DNA from: GCA-2737725 sp033763995
GTDB lineage: Bacteria > Pseudomonadota > Alphaproteobacteria > Rhodospirillales > Rhodospirillaceae
Assembly: GCA_033763995.1 (NCBI GenBank)
Contig: JANRJL010000007.1
Location: 1-64,000, forward strand
Direction: 5' to 3'
DNA length: 64,000 nt
In this document: positions 33,709 to 43,615 of the stretch, piece by piece
Numbering within the stretch: the stretch's first letter is position 1
How the letters are laid out: each line of letters opens with the position of its first letter
The notes under the pieces: generated by a model
The model's input: the letters and a program-made list of their open reading frames with translations, nothing else
Databases searched by the model: none
Told to the model about the DNA's origin: nothing
Position numbers and translations under genes: made by a program

Positions 33709-35124
33709 TCAGGCCTCCGTGTCAGGGCTCGAGGCTCGCGGTAGGAGGCGTGGCGCTCGTTGACGGCGTCGCAACTCGTTGAAGCTCAGACCGCTGTCCT
33801 CGTACCGTGCAGAATCACCCGTGAGGTCCTGCCATCGTTGGATCGCGACGTCGCAGTAGGCAGGGTCCAACTCAATCCCACTCGCAATTCGTCCGGTGCG
33901 CTCGGCAGCCAGAAAGATCGTGCCGCTGCCTGCAAACGGATCGATGATAAGTCCGCCGCGCTTCGAGCAATCGAGCATCATATCGGCGTATAGGCTTGTG
34001 GGTTTACAGGTCGGGTGAGCCTCGAGATCGCGCATCCGTCCCGGCCGAAACGTGTTCACTCCTGGCGCGGTCCAGACGTTGGTCCTATATCGCTTCTCGC
34101 CGAGCCCAAAATTATTGACGTGTTTGCCGACGCCGTTCTTAAAGACGCCGATTAGCTCGTGTTGACTTCTATAGAATGCGCCCATGCCGGCGTTGGTTTT
34201 TGACCATACGCATAAGTTCTTGTACTCGAGTTGTACCTGTACAGCAGCGGCAAGAAGCTCCTGGATGTGCCGCCAATCCATGAATGCAAAGATGATTGCG
34301 GCCTGTTGGCAGACTGAGATGATGTGGCCAAGGGCTCTCGCCATAAACGTCGTGAACTCTTCGGCCGACATCTCGCCACTCGCCATGGCGAACTCACGGT
34401 GCTGAACCTTGCCCAACCCGCACACATGGCCGGAAACCGGCACGTTGTATGGCATGTCCGTGACGCACATTTGCGCACAGGCCCCGAGGAGAAGCTTCTC
34501 ATATGAACCAGACTCGAGTGCGTTTCCGCAGAGCAGTCGATGCGAGCCAAGCAGCACAACTTGGCCAACTCGCGTGACCGGAGGCAACGTCCGATCGGGC
34601 ATAGCTACCGTCTCTGTCTTGCCTCCTGCAGACAATTCCGAGCCATACTCCAAGAGAATGTCGATCTCAGCCATATCGAGAGTGGTCGTTTCGTAGTCAA
34701 AGGCTGGGTCGAGAGCGGCAATGTTGGAGAGTTGGATTGCCACTGCAGCAGGATCAAGGTCTGCCAGCTTGCCAAGATTGTTGACTGCTATCCGAAACGC
34801 TCCCTTTTGAGCCGGGGTAAGGTGAGCGATCTGGACGACTGTAACGTCATCGTAGCCCAGCTGCTGGAGCGCCTTAATTCTCGCTTCTCCATCCAAGACA
34901 CGACTCTCTTCGTCGATGAGGACGGGGAGAACCTCGCCATACGCCTCATAAGCTCGGCTAATCTTCGCGATATCCTTATCGGGGTGATGTTGAAGCGGGT
35001 GCGGAAAGAACTTAAGGTCGGCGATCTTTCGTCGCTCGACCCTCGCCACCCGAAAGATTTGGTTTGTTTTCTGGCCGCGGTCTCTGCTGCCGCCCAGTTC
35101 ATCGAATCTCGCAATAGCACTCAT
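33709..35124 (-). CDS. ParB-like N-domain DNA methyltransferase
   Basis: A 471-residue fusion. Residues about 25-140 are a ParB/sulfiredoxin-like nuclease-fold domain (VLPVLIDEESRVLDGEARIK). Residues about 175-440 are a beta-class DNA methyltransferase with catalytic region D223-M-P-Y226 and the SAM motif IIDPFAGSGTIFLAAERTG. Such fusions accompany terminases in alphaproteobacterial prophages. The catalytic tetrad reads DMPY rather than the usual DPPY, which may reduce or alter activity. It is the first gene of the operon with DUF5681 and the terminase. Confidence 0.9.
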   Translation of the reverse strand: MSAIARFDELGGSRDRGQKTNQIFRVARVERRKIADLKFFPHPLQHHPDKDIAKISRAYEAYGEVLPVLIDEESRVLDGEARIKALQQLGYDDVTVVQIAHLTPAQKGAFRIAVNNLGKLADLDPAAVAIQLSNIAALDPAFDYETTTLDMAEIDILLEYGSELSAGGKTETVAMPDRTLPPVTRVGQVVLLGSHRLLCGNALESGSYEKLLLGACAQMCVTDMPYNVPVSGHVCGLGKVQHREFAMASGEMSAEEFTTFMARALGHIISVCQQAAIIFAFMDWRHIQELLAAAVQVQLEYKNLCVWSKTNAGMGAFYRSQHELIGVFKNGVGKHVNNFGLGEKRYRTNVWTAPGVNTFRPGRMRDLEAHPTCKPTSLYADMMLDCSKRGGLIIDPFAGSGTIFLAAERTGRIASGIELDPAYCDVAIQRWQDLTGDSARYEDSGLSFNELRRRQRAPRLLPRASSPDTEA

Positions 35125-35697
35125 CGCCGCACTCCTGTTTCAAGGGCGGCTTCAGTGATTGAAATGTCGAGGTCCCAGAAGCGCCCAAAAGCGGGACATC
35201 GACAGCGAAAACTCGCTGCCAATCTCTCCGCCCCTCCATGGGCATTTCGAGATAGGTGACCCGTCAACGCGGGCTATGGTGGTCACAGCAGATCAACGAA
35301 TGTGATCAATGCCGCGACAGAAGAAGATCGGATATTTGAATCACAAAGCGATTCTTAGTGCAAGAGTCGAAATAGCGAACCTATCCATAAGAGTCACATC
35401 AAGGACTTAGGTGTCATTTGTTAAGGCGCTGCCATTCAGTCACAACCTGTGTGCTTCAGAAAACATTGGCCACAGCTGAGCTACGAGGTGATTGCGCTGG
35501 TGTGATCGGCCGAGAATTTTTAACAAATCGTTGGTCCGGCACACAATCGGCGGGCGGATTAACCATTTGACTGCGGGGCATTTTTGGGTGGGTATTAGGC
35601 GACTTTTCACTCTTAGTCTTTCTATCGGCGGCCTCTTTGGATTTCTTGGGGTCACTGGGCAGCACGACTGAGCACCTCAATACTAGCGGATTCCAAA
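35125..35697. other. Intergenic stretch, no supported gene
   Basis: This stretch lies upstream of the methyltransferase operon and of a small plus-strand gene. Two overlapping minus frames (71 and 74 residues near 35440-35680) have no recognisable content and were not called. Promoters for the flanking genes presumably lie here, but no clear motif was identified. Confidence 0.5.
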
Positions 35698-35916
35698 ATG
35701 GCTAAACGGCAACTTAGGAAACCCAAACAGGGCGCGCCAAGAACTCGCATGACGCTTGAACTGTCCGATGAAATTTATGAGGAAATTTTGGCGAATCCTG
35801 CCGCCGATTTGTACAGCCGACAGATGGGATTCAAGAACATGACTGAGATGGGAGTTTCACGAGAGATTGCCATCTCTCTATTTGGCAAGGATACCGCCGA
35901 TAAACCTTTGACGTAG
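35698..35916 (+). CDS. Hypothetical protein, 72 residues
   Basis: A small protein with a very basic start (MAKRQLRKPKQGAPRTRMTL) and a helical acidic middle (SDEIYEEILANPAADLYS). It resembles small DNA- or partner-binding island proteins, but no family was recognised. It is isolated between the methyltransferase operon and the decayed transposase. Coding potential is moderate. Confidence 0.45.
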   Translation: MAKRQLRKPKQGAPRTRMTLELSDEIYEEILANPAADLYSRQMGFKNMTEMGVSREIAISLFGKDTADKPLT

Positions 35917-36103
35917 ATTGTTGGCCACCACTCAACGATTATAACTTCTTCATCGGCCGAGCGCGTCGTGCGGGCAACTCCATCTACTATCCATAAGCTC
36001 CGTTATCCAACTTTTGACTGTAGCTGCAATATAGAAATGACACCCCTCTGCAAAGTTCAGATGACACTCTCCGGCTCTTTGGGGTCGCTGGAGGTCGTGT
36101 CGC

Positions 36104-36780
36104 ATGACGGTGGTGTCGATGAGCGAGAAGGAATTTTCACGGCTGGATGTTTTGCGTGATGTTAAGGCCGGCCGCCTCACTGTAGACAACGCTTGTGAGC
36201 TGATCGGGGTAAAGCGCCGCCAAATCTTCCGGCTCTTAGCCAAGTTCCACACCGATGGCGCTGCCGGCGTTGTATCAAAACGCCGCGGTCGGCCGAGCAA
36301 CAATCACCTTCCGCAGGCTATTCGTGACCTTACGATGGCCATCGTCAAGGACAGATCCGCTGATTTTGGGCCCGCACTCGGACGCGAGAAGCTTGCTGAG
36401 GTTCATGATTGCCGCATCTCATGCGAGACGCTTCGGAACTGGTTGAGGGCCGCCGGGCTATAGCACAGTCGCAAGAAGCGCGTAGAAAGCAGGTCTAGCA
36501 GCAGCACAGCTGGCGCGATTGATTCGGTGAACTGATCTAGATCGACGGCTCGCTACACTGGCAGTTTGAGGGTCGGGGCCCAAAATGTTCCTTGCTTGTG
36601 CTTATCGGCGGCGCGACAAGTCAGTTGGTTCATCTCAGATTCGCAGCCTCAGAGAGCGCCTTCGATTATTTCCACACGACGAAGGATTACATTAATCGGT
36701 ATGGCAAGCCCCTAGCCTTTACTCCGACAAGCACTCCATCATTAGAACCTCTCGCAGTTCGGACAAGCTCGGCACTGTAA
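36104..36780 (+). pseudogene. Decayed ISNCY-type transposase
   Basis: The 119-residue first part (MSEKEFSRLDVLRDVKAGRL; KRRQIFRLLAKF; VSKRRGRPSNNHLPQ) is the N-terminal DNA-binding region of ISNCY-family transposases and ends at a stop at 36461. Beyond it, the catalytic-core region is still readable in pieces: GGATSQLVHLRFAASESAFD and YFHTTKDYINRYGKPLAF, then a one-base shift near 36720 before the Tyr-Ser-Asp-Lys-His motif. At least one stop and one frameshift disrupt it, so it is not functional. It lies near the right limit of the island. Confidence 0.82.
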
Positions 36781-36809
36781 TGATGCGGTTCGGCCGGGCG
36801 CTAAAACCG

Positions 36810-36884
36810 TACGCCCAATACTACTATTGGGCGCGAACGCATCTGTCCTTGGACAAAGATTCACCGATTCCTAGACCCATGTAG
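36810..36884 (+). pseudogene. Integrase-core C-terminal fragment
   Basis: From 36810 one frame reads YAQYYYWARTHLSLDKDSPI followed by PRPM and a stop, closely like the C-terminus of rve-type integrases of decayed IS elements (ARTHLSLDKDAP type). It appears to come from a different IS than the ISNCY remnant just upstream. A perfect 8-bp inverted repeat (36812-36819/36826-36833) lies within it and is explained by this coding remnant. Confidence 0.6.
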
Positions 36885-37069
36885 CATCGAAGCGACATTA
36901 TCGCCTGCACCAACCGCGCTACACTGAAGCAAGAATACGCCCAAACGGGTAATCGGAAAGTACACGGGTTGACGCTGTCCGCGCACGTCATCGCTGTCTG
37001 CAACAGCTGAGTACATATTGATGGCGTGGGTAGCGAAGGGCCGCGATCAGGAACGCCTCGGGACTTCGA

Positions 37070-39298
37070 TTAACTGCGGAAACGCAGGGTGATACCGTAT
37101 GTGCGTGGCGGATCCCAGAAGCCATATGTGCTGCGCACCACCGTGGTCAGCGAGTTGATATGCAGTTCGTCGGTCAGATTCTTGCTCCACAGATCGACAC
37201 TCCAGTTGCCGTCCTTCGGCTCGAACTGCAACGATGCGCCCAGCACTTTCTGCGACGGAATGCGTTCGGCGGGAAGATTGGGCAGTTGCGGAAAATAACT
37301 CGACGTATGCGAATAGTCGGCTTGCAGCGTCGCATTCATGGCGTCGCTCAGCGGTACTGTATAGCTGCCGCCCACGAACAACTTATGGTGCGGCGCTTTG
37401 ACCAACTGATCGCCGACCCTCAGGACGATTTCGGCGGTGCCGTCTGTCTTGTTGATCCTCGTCTTGAGGTAGGTGTGTGACGCGAACAGATTCAAACCTT
37501 CCATCGGCGCGACGTTGAGTTCCGTTTCGATGCCCTTGCTGGTCGTCTTGCCAGCGTTCAGGAACAACCGCGTTCCCGGCAACGCCGGATCGACCGGCGG
37601 GATAAGGCCGCGCACCTGCAAGTTAGTGTAGTCCATCCAGAACGCCGCAACGTTCAGGCGCATGCGGTTCTCGAACCACTCGGTCTTGGCGCCGACCTCG
37701 TAGTTCCATGCGAACTCGGGATCGAACGGTGTCTGGGTGGCCCTGGCATCGTCCTGCGCCGATGGAAAACCGCCACTCTTGAACCCGCGCGAAACTGTCG
37801 CGTAAAGGAAGTGATCGGGCGTGACCTGATAGTTCAACGAAAACGCGGGCGTAACCGCGGACCAAGCCTTCTCTCCCGAGACGCTGTAGCCCGCACCCAC
37901 CGGCAATGCCACGCCGTTGAGAAAATAGCGCCCACCCGTCGGCACGCCAGTGGCAGTAGTCGCCGCCTCTTTCTCGTCGCGGCTCCAACGCACGCCCGTT
38001 TGCAATGACAGTTTATCGGAGAGGTCGTAGCTGGCGTTGGCGAACAGCGCATAGGCGTCCGTGCTCGAGTCCGTCAGGGAGCCGGAGCGGCCTTCACTGC
38101 GACGCGTCAGGAGTTTGTAGATGACCGAATGACTGAAGAATACGTTGCTGTGGTGGTAGAATGCACCGACCACCCATTTCAGATCCTCGCCTGAGGGTGA
38201 GGTCAGGCGGAGCTCCTGTGAAGCCTGATTGGCCTTTTCGGTGAAATCGCGAATGAAGAGGATATTGCTGAGGTTACCGACTACCGCTGCCGGGTCAAGG
38301 CCGGGCGCAACCTTGGGAGGCGTCAGGTTGACGCGCGATGAGAAAATCGACATGCGGTAGGCAGAGAGCGACGTGAATGTGCCGATGTCCGATTCCCAGT
38401 TCGCCTCAAGAGTGAATCCGTGGTTGTCAACGTCGTTGACCCCGTCGTCGACATCGTGGGCATTGCGACGTGGCGTCGCAATCTCGGAAGGCGCGGTCTG
38501 TAATCCCCTGCCATAAAGAACCCACCAGCCACCCGTGCCGCGGCGGCGCGAAACGTCGGCGCGGAAGATTGTTTCAAGCGAATCGCTGGGCAGAATGCGC
38601 AATGTGGCGCGTGCTGCGCCATACTGGGTGTCGTCGACATCGTTGCCAGTGGTCGTGTTGAAGGCATAGCCATCGCGGTTACGGGCCGAGGCAGCGACCG
38701 ACGCGAAGGCATTGTCGGCGATCTGACCGCTGACGAACCCGCTGGCCGCAATCTGGCTGTAGTTGCCATAGCTGACGCTACCTCCCGCTCGGAACTCCTC
38801 GATTGGTTTGCGCGTATGGAACGAGATCGCGCCGCCCACAACGTTACGCCCAAACAGCGTGCCTTGCGGGCCGCGCAAGACCTCAATCCGCTCGATATCC
38901 ATGAACTCGGTATTACCCATCGCCGGACGATCGAGATACACGCCGTCAACGAAGATGCCGACATCCTCGTCGACCGAGCCAGACTGCAGATTGTTGCCGA
39001 TGCCACGGATGTAATAGCGCGGCTGCCCGGGACTGTATTCGTCGAATATGAAGCCGGGAACATGCGACTTCAGATCCTGGAAGCTGATGATTCCCTGCTT
39101 TTCGAGAAAATCGCCGGAATAAGCTGTGATTGCCAGGGGCACCGTTTGCAGATTCTCGGTGCGCTTCTGCGCGGTGACGACGATCTCCTCAAGAACGCCC
39201 TGATCCTGAGCGAGAGACATAACCGGCGCGGCGCACACCACGGCCGCCAAAAGAAAAATCGCCCGCAAATTACGATTGGCAATGGCTTTACCGCGCAT
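37070..39298 (-). CDS. TonB-dependent outer-membrane receptor
   Basis: A 742-residue TonB-dependent receptor. It has a signal peptide (RNLRAIFLLAAVVCAAPVMS), a TonB-box region (EEIVVTAQKRTENLQTVPLA), a plug domain (residues about 45-165, with IERIEVLRGPQGTLFGRNVV) and a long beta-barrel ending with the terminal aromatic-type strand GFWDPPRTYGITLRF. It imports a ligand too large or scarce for porins. With two amidohydrolase genes upstream on the same strand, an organic substrate is more likely than a siderophore, but this is inference. The GGAGGGGG ribosome site decides ATG 39298. Confidence 0.93.
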   Translation of the reverse strand: MRGKAIANRNLRAIFLLAAVVCAAPVMSLAQDQGVLEEIVVTAQKRTENLQTVPLAITAYSGDFLEKQGIISFQDLKSHVPGFIFDEYSPGQPRYYIRGIGNNLQSGSVDEDVGIFVDGVYLDRPAMGNTEFMDIERIEVLRGPQGTLFGRNVVGGAISFHTRKPIEEFRAGGSVSYGNYSQIAASGFVSGQIADNAFASVAASARNRDGYAFNTTTGNDVDDTQYGAARATLRILPSDSLETIFRADVSRRRGTGGWWVLYGRGLQTAPSEIATPRRNAHDVDDGVNDVDNHGFTLEANWESDIGTFTSLSAYRMSIFSSRVNLTPPKVAPGLDPAAVVGNLSNILFIRDFTEKANQASQELRLTSPSGEDLKWVVGAFYHHSNVFFSHSVIYKLLTRRSEGRSGSLTDSSTDAYALFANASYDLSDKLSLQTGVRWSRDEKEAATTATGVPTGGRYFLNGVALPVGAGYSVSGEKAWSAVTPAFSLNYQVTPDHFLYATVSRGFKSGGFPSAQDDARATQTPFDPEFAWNYEVGAKTEWFENRMRLNVAAFWMDYTNLQVRGLIPPVDPALPGTRLFLNAGKTTSKGIETELNVAPMEGLNLFASHTYLKTRINKTDGTAEIVLRVGDQLVKAPHHKLFVGGSYTVPLSDAMNATLQADYSHTSSYFPQLPNLPAERIPSQKVLGASLQFEPKDGNWSVDLWSKNLTDELHINSLTTVVRSTYGFWDPPRTYGITLRFRS

Positions 39299-39434
39299 CG
39301 TTTTCCCCCTCCGACTAAATCCTACTGGGCGTGTCAGGCGCTCCGGCCTTGCAACACCGATCCACGCTCACTCTCGGTCGCAGGCGTCGTGTTGATATGG
39401 ATCGCAACCAGTGTGCGAGCGAGGCAGTATTTCT

Positions 39435-39447
39435 GTCGAATAAGATT
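39435..39447. promoter_or_regulatory. Shared 13-bp element upstream of TonB receptor gene
   Basis: GTCGAATAAGATT occurs here, 136 bp upstream of the receptor start codon, and again at 63303-63315, 74 bp upstream of the third amidohydrolase gene. The flanks are also partly similar. It may be a common operator or promoter element. Confidence 0.5.
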
Positions 39448-39499
39448 TTAGTCGATTGGTATAGCTGGATTGATTGCTGGCCCGGGACGCGGAGCGGCT

Positions 39500-41230
39500 C
39501 TACGCGAACAGAGCAGCTCGGTCATGGACAACGCGGCCATCCATGATCGTTGCTTCGGCGCCGATGTCGTAGATTTTCTCGGGCGGCACAGTAATCGGGT
39601 TATCAGATAGGATCGCGATGTCGGCCAACATGCCCACATTCAGGATCCCCAGTTGATCGTCCATGAACTGGGTTTCGGCACTACCCAGGGTATACATCCC
39701 CATCGCCTCTTCGGGCGAAACCGACCAGCGCTTGTCGAGCAACAGATCGCCCATACAGCGGCGATTGACCATCCACCCCATCGACTCGAACGGATTGGCG
39801 ATGCCCGCCGACGCGTCGCTGCCGCCGCCGACCGGGACTTTGGCATCGAGAAAGGCGCGGAATGGCATCGAGCGGTCGGTGCGCTCCCGCCCCCACCATT
39901 TATTCATCTGCGCACCAAGCAGATAAGGCTGGGTTTGCCCGGTGATATACAAACCCAAGCGTCGGATCTCAGCCAGTTGCGAGGCGTCGGTCAGGAAGCA
40001 GCCGTGCAGCGTCCAGCGCAGGTGATCATAGGATGCATTGTCGTTGACCTTGGCGAGAATGCGCAAAGCCACATCAAGCGCGCCATCGCCCGTGATGTGG
40101 GTCATGACGTTGAGGCCCGCATCTATGGCGGCGAGGTAAAAGTCGCGGCATTTGTCCTCGTCGCGGGCCAACGGCATGATGATGCCGCGATATGTTGGGT
40201 CATCCTGCTCACCTGGCACGATATTGTAAGGCGTACGCAGGTACGCCCCTTCGATGCCGCCGTCGATCCCAACCTCGCCGATGCCCGAGAATTTCAGGAT
40301 ATCATCGCCCCAACCCAGTTCGTAGCGGGCACGCAGAGCCTTGACTTCATCGACCGATTCCGCCCGTGCTGTCCAGTGAATGCGTAGACTCAGAGGCGAA
40401 ACACGATGCAACTCACCCAGCATTTCGACCTCGGCAGGCGATGTCCCAGGGTTTGTGATCGAGGTCAGACCGAGTGCGTTAAATTCTGCTATTTGTCGTT
40501 TCAGATTGGCGCGCAAGACTTCGCGACCGACGGGCTTGATGTGCCGCATGATCATTGCGCGTGAAGACTCCAACAACAGACCGGTTGCTTCGCCGTTGGT
40601 GTCTCTGACAACCATCCCGCCCGGGGGATCCTGCGTCATGCGTGTGATACCCGCAATCTCTAACGCCTTGCTGTTAACGGCTGCGACATGGCCGCCGCGC
40701 GGCAGATACACCGGGTGGGCAGGGGCGACGCGGTCCAACTCGGTTCGCGTCGGCATGCGCCCTTCCTTCAGCAAAGCTTCATGCCACTGCGCACGCGACT
40801 GCACCCATTCGCCGCGAGGTGTCGTGTCTACGCGCGCTTTGATCGCGTCCAACACCTGGTCGATACTGGTTGTTCCCAGCAGATTGATATCGCCATATCC
40901 TGCCGCCATGCGGGTGAAATGGACATGGCTGTCATTCAGACCCGGCATGACAAAGCGGCCGCCGAGGTCGATCGTGCGCGCGCCGCGACCGGCACGCCGG
41001 CGCACGCCGGCTTCGTCTCCCACCGCCATAATGCGGTTGCCGGCGATGGCGATGGCCCGCGCGCGGGGCCGGCGACGATCGCCCGTCCAGATGCGTGCGT
41101 TGATCAGGACAAGATCGGCCTGCTCCGCGCCTTCAACGGCGCCGCCAAAGCCCAGTACAGCCATCGCGGCCAGTCTGCCGAGCACGTAACGGCGGCCAAT
41201 GGGGGCCAGCATCGGCTTATGGTTGTACAT
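39500..41230 (-). CDS. YtcJ-like amidohydrolase (Amidohydrolase_3)
   Basis: A 576-residue metal-dependent hydrolase. A Tat- or Sec-type leader (RRYVLGRLAAMAVLGFGG) suggests export. The amidohydrolase start is VLINARIWTGDRRRPRARAI. The metal-binding HxH is in DSHVHF, and C-terminal metal or active-site motifs are HITGDGALD, LHGCFL and GGGSDASAG. YtcJ enzymes hydrolyse amide or related bonds in cyclic or exocyclic substrates; the substrate is not predictable. It is 34 nt downstream of a second, more distant homologue, and the receptor gene follows in the same direction. RBS GGAGG is 7 nt from ATG 41230. Confidence 0.88.
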   Translation of the reverse strand: MYNHKPMLAPIGRRYVLGRLAAMAVLGFGGAVEGAEQADLVLINARIWTGDRRRPRARAIAIAGNRIMAVGDEAGVRRRAGRGARTIDLGGRFVMPGLNDSHVHFTRMAAGYGDINLLGTTSIDQVLDAIKARVDTTPRGEWVQSRAQWHEALLKEGRMPTRTELDRVAPAHPVYLPRGGHVAAVNSKALEIAGITRMTQDPPGGMVVRDTNGEATGLLLESSRAMIMRHIKPVGREVLRANLKRQIAEFNALGLTSITNPGTSPAEVEMLGELHRVSPLSLRIHWTARAESVDEVKALRARYELGWGDDILKFSGIGEVGIDGGIEGAYLRTPYNIVPGEQDDPTYRGIIMPLARDEDKCRDFYLAAIDAGLNVMTHITGDGALDVALRILAKVNDNASYDHLRWTLHGCFLTDASQLAEIRRLGLYITGQTQPYLLGAQMNKWWGRERTDRSMPFRAFLDAKVPVGGGSDASAGIANPFESMGWMVNRRCMGDLLLDKRWSVSPEEAMGMYTLGSAETQFMDDQLGILNVGMLADIAILSDNPITVPPEKIYDIGAEATIMDGRVVHDRAALFA

Positions 41231-41264
41231 GATGAAACCTCCGATAAATCAGGCCTGCGGATAT

Positions 41265-43076
41265 TCACCGCGCTGGGTTGGCGATCGCATCCTGGCCGTA
41301 TAGGATTTCACCGCCAACAACGGTCTGCACCACGGCGGCATCTCGGATTGCATCGAGCGGCCCGGTCAGGATGTCGCGATCCAGTACGACAAAATCTGCG
41401 AACTTTCCGTTTTCGATCGAGCCGATCTTGTTCTGCCACTGCATCACCCTGGCGCCGTTGATCGTGTACATGCGTATCGCCTCCTCGCGGGTGATGGTCT
41501 TCTCGGGCGTCAGCAGGCTCTTGCCGGTACGCCCATCGACGCGCACCATCGATTCCCACAAGGTGAATATCGGCTCGTAGTGGGCGCCGTCGGTGCTCTG
41601 CGCGACCGTAACCCCGCCGTCGAACCACCAGCGCAGCGGGATCACCGTCCGCCAGATGTCGTCACGGCCCGGGAACATTTTAATGTAGGTTTCCGCACCT
41701 TTGCTGTAGTCAACCGACGAATAGGTTGTCGCCACAACGCCCAGCTGCTTCAGTGTGGCGATGTGCCTACGAGATGGATGCTGAACATGCTGGACGACCC
41801 AACTCCTTCCCGTAATCGGCGTTTCATGGTTCACCGCCTCCAGGACGTTGACGATCATGTCGCAGGCCTTGTCGCCAGCGCCGAGCAGGTTGAGCCTGAG
41901 ATTGTGCTGCGCAGCCAACCGGGCGATCGTCAGCAACTCGTCCTCAGAGTACGCCGACGAACCGTTTCCGGTCGCGCCGTAGGGATCCAGATAGGGCTCG
42001 CGCATCAGCGAGGCGCCGAATTGCGTCGCCCCGTCCAAGGCCACAGTGATCCCCACAGTCTTGAAATAGTCGTCGCCCGTGCCCGCACCCTTGGCATCGA
42101 TTACAGTCTCCATCCAGCCGCCGATCTTCTCGACAGGCATGCCCCTCGGCACTTCATAGGTACTGACTGTGCGGTTGATCGGGCCGCCGGCCGCCCTAAT
42201 CGTTCTCATCCGTTCGTGCAGTTGCGTCGGTGCGAAATTGCCATGCGCCTCATAGACGGCGGTCACGCCAGCCTCCAGGTTCATGCGCAGGATCTTGCGC
42301 AGCCCTTCTTCCTCGGCGGCCGCGGTCGGAGCTGGCGTCAGTGCCCTCAACTTGTCGAACAGCGGACTGCGACGATTATAGATGTGAAGCCCGTGGATCT
42401 GACCTGTGGGCTCGCCGGTGGCCGCGTCCCTGACAACGCGCGCGCCCAGGTCCACATCCGTGGTTGAGCGGGTGATGTCCAGGACCGTCAATGCCATCGA
42501 ATTAAACAGCGCCGGATAGGGCCAGGTCGATGGCGATGGAATATAGACCGGATTGTGTGGCGCGGCCCGGTCTAGTTCTGTCCGTGTCGGCCAGCGCCGC
42601 TCTGTCAATGCCTCCGGTAGATGAAAATAGTCCGGTGCCTCGCCGATTGGCGAGGTGATTATCCAAGACCCGGGCGCGGCGCGCTGGGCACGTTTCTCGA
42701 TCTCCTTCAGAATCGCCGCAATCGAACCCAGCCCAGCCAGTGAGGTATTCAAGGTGGCAATATTACGCGCCCGCGAGCCGATATGCGGATGGGCGTCGAT
42801 GAAACCCGGAACGACCGTGCGCCCATTAAGGTCATAAATCTTCGTGCCTGGCCAGGAACGCTTGATCACATCCGACGAATGACCAACGGCGACGAACTTT
42901 CCGTCCGACACAGCAAAACTCTCGGCGATAGCGAATTCAGCATCGACAGTAACAACGTTACCGTTGATATAAATCGCATCGACATCGGCAGCGTACGGTG
43001 CCCCACCCATGGCGCATCCGAGCCACATGGCAGTCGTTACGGCACCAAGGCGCCGGCATTCAGCCATCAGGTTCAT
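41265..43076 (-). CDS. YtcJ-like amidohydrolase, paralogue of the 61.4-63.2 kb gene
   Basis: A 603-residue secreted amidohydrolase: a leader ending near GGAPYAADVDAIYING, HxH in DAHPHIG, the metal-ligand region VVQHVQHPSRRHI and the C-terminal STDGAHYEP and TREEAIRMYTING motifs. The last 150 residues are very like those of the 604-residue protein at 61414-63228, showing a recent duplication or parallel recruitment. It is first in the minus-strand unit with the 576-residue homologue and diverges from the F420 operon, which links the two modules in location. Confidence 0.88.
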   Translation of the reverse strand: MNLMAECRRLGAVTTAMWLGCAMGGAPYAADVDAIYINGNVVTVDAEFAIAESFAVSDGKFVAVGHSSDVIKRSWPGTKIYDLNGRTVVPGFIDAHPHIGSRARNIATLNTSLAGLGSIAAILKEIEKRAQRAAPGSWIITSPIGEAPDYFHLPEALTERRWPTRTELDRAAPHNPVYIPSPSTWPYPALFNSMALTVLDITRSTTDVDLGARVVRDAATGEPTGQIHGLHIYNRRSPLFDKLRALTPAPTAAAEEEGLRKILRMNLEAGVTAVYEAHGNFAPTQLHERMRTIRAAGGPINRTVSTYEVPRGMPVEKIGGWMETVIDAKGAGTGDDYFKTVGITVALDGATQFGASLMREPYLDPYGATGNGSSAYSEDELLTIARLAAQHNLRLNLLGAGDKACDMIVNVLEAVNHETPITGRSWVVQHVQHPSRRHIATLKQLGVVATTYSSVDYSKGAETYIKMFPGRDDIWRTVIPLRWWFDGGVTVAQSTDGAHYEPIFTLWESMVRVDGRTGKSLLTPEKTITREEAIRMYTINGARVMQWQNKIGSIENGKFADFVVLDRDILTGPLDAIRDAAVVQTVVGGEILYGQDAIANPAR

Positions 43077-43615
43077 GCAATCCTCTCAAGATGCTGGGCA
43101 GGATACAGCCCTTGTGTGCGTATGCGATGTTTGTAGTATCCTAATATAACCGCTCTCAAGTCATAGGGTCGCGACGTATTTGCCGTCGAGTGAGATATCG
43201 TCGCGTTGTCATAAGGTAATTTGATACCTGGGCACGGTCACAACGCATGCTTCTGTTCTTGTGGCATGCAGTGGCGCTCGCGCGAAACTTTCCCCCGTTA
43301 ATAAAGCTCCCTGCCGCCAATGGAGCCCTTTATGTCCGACTCCGTACTTCAGTTTCTCCGCAGTTCTGGAGTTTGTGCTGTTGTTGATGCCAAAACCGCC
43401 GTCCCTTCCAATTGCGCCATCCTGGCGTATTCGTGCCTACTTTAGTTATTCAACACACTGTTTTCCGTGATAGCAGCCACACATTTTCTCATAGTCATAT
43501 CAACGATGTAGTGTGCAATTTTACTCGGGCACTCGAAATTGCAGAAAGTGCGGGATTAGCGTCGCAACAAGGTTTGATGCGTAGAGAAACCTTTCAAGTT
43601 GACTGGAGCAGTATA
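43077..43615. promoter_or_regulatory. Divergent promoter region, amidohydrolase unit versus F420 operon
   Basis: This 539-bp stretch must carry promoters in both directions. Low-GC patches (TAGTATCCTAATATAACC near 43133-43150) could be sigma-70 elements, but no factor-specific box is secure. The open frame from 43412 into fgd is judged untranslated because its first 68 residues are unlike any Fgd. Confidence 0.45.

Noticed and set aside
35440..35680. Two overlapping minus-strand frames of 71 and 74 residues
   Set aside because: No domain, no convincing ribosome site, and mutually exclusive. Evidence is too weak to call a gene.
36812..36833. Inverted repeat as a transcription terminator
   Set aside because: No T-run follows, and the bases belong to a readable transposase fragment.
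43412..43615. 68-codon N-terminal extension of fgd
   Set aside because: The sequence is unlike any Fgd, has no strong ribosome site, and a GGAG-preceded GTG at 43616 gives the family length.
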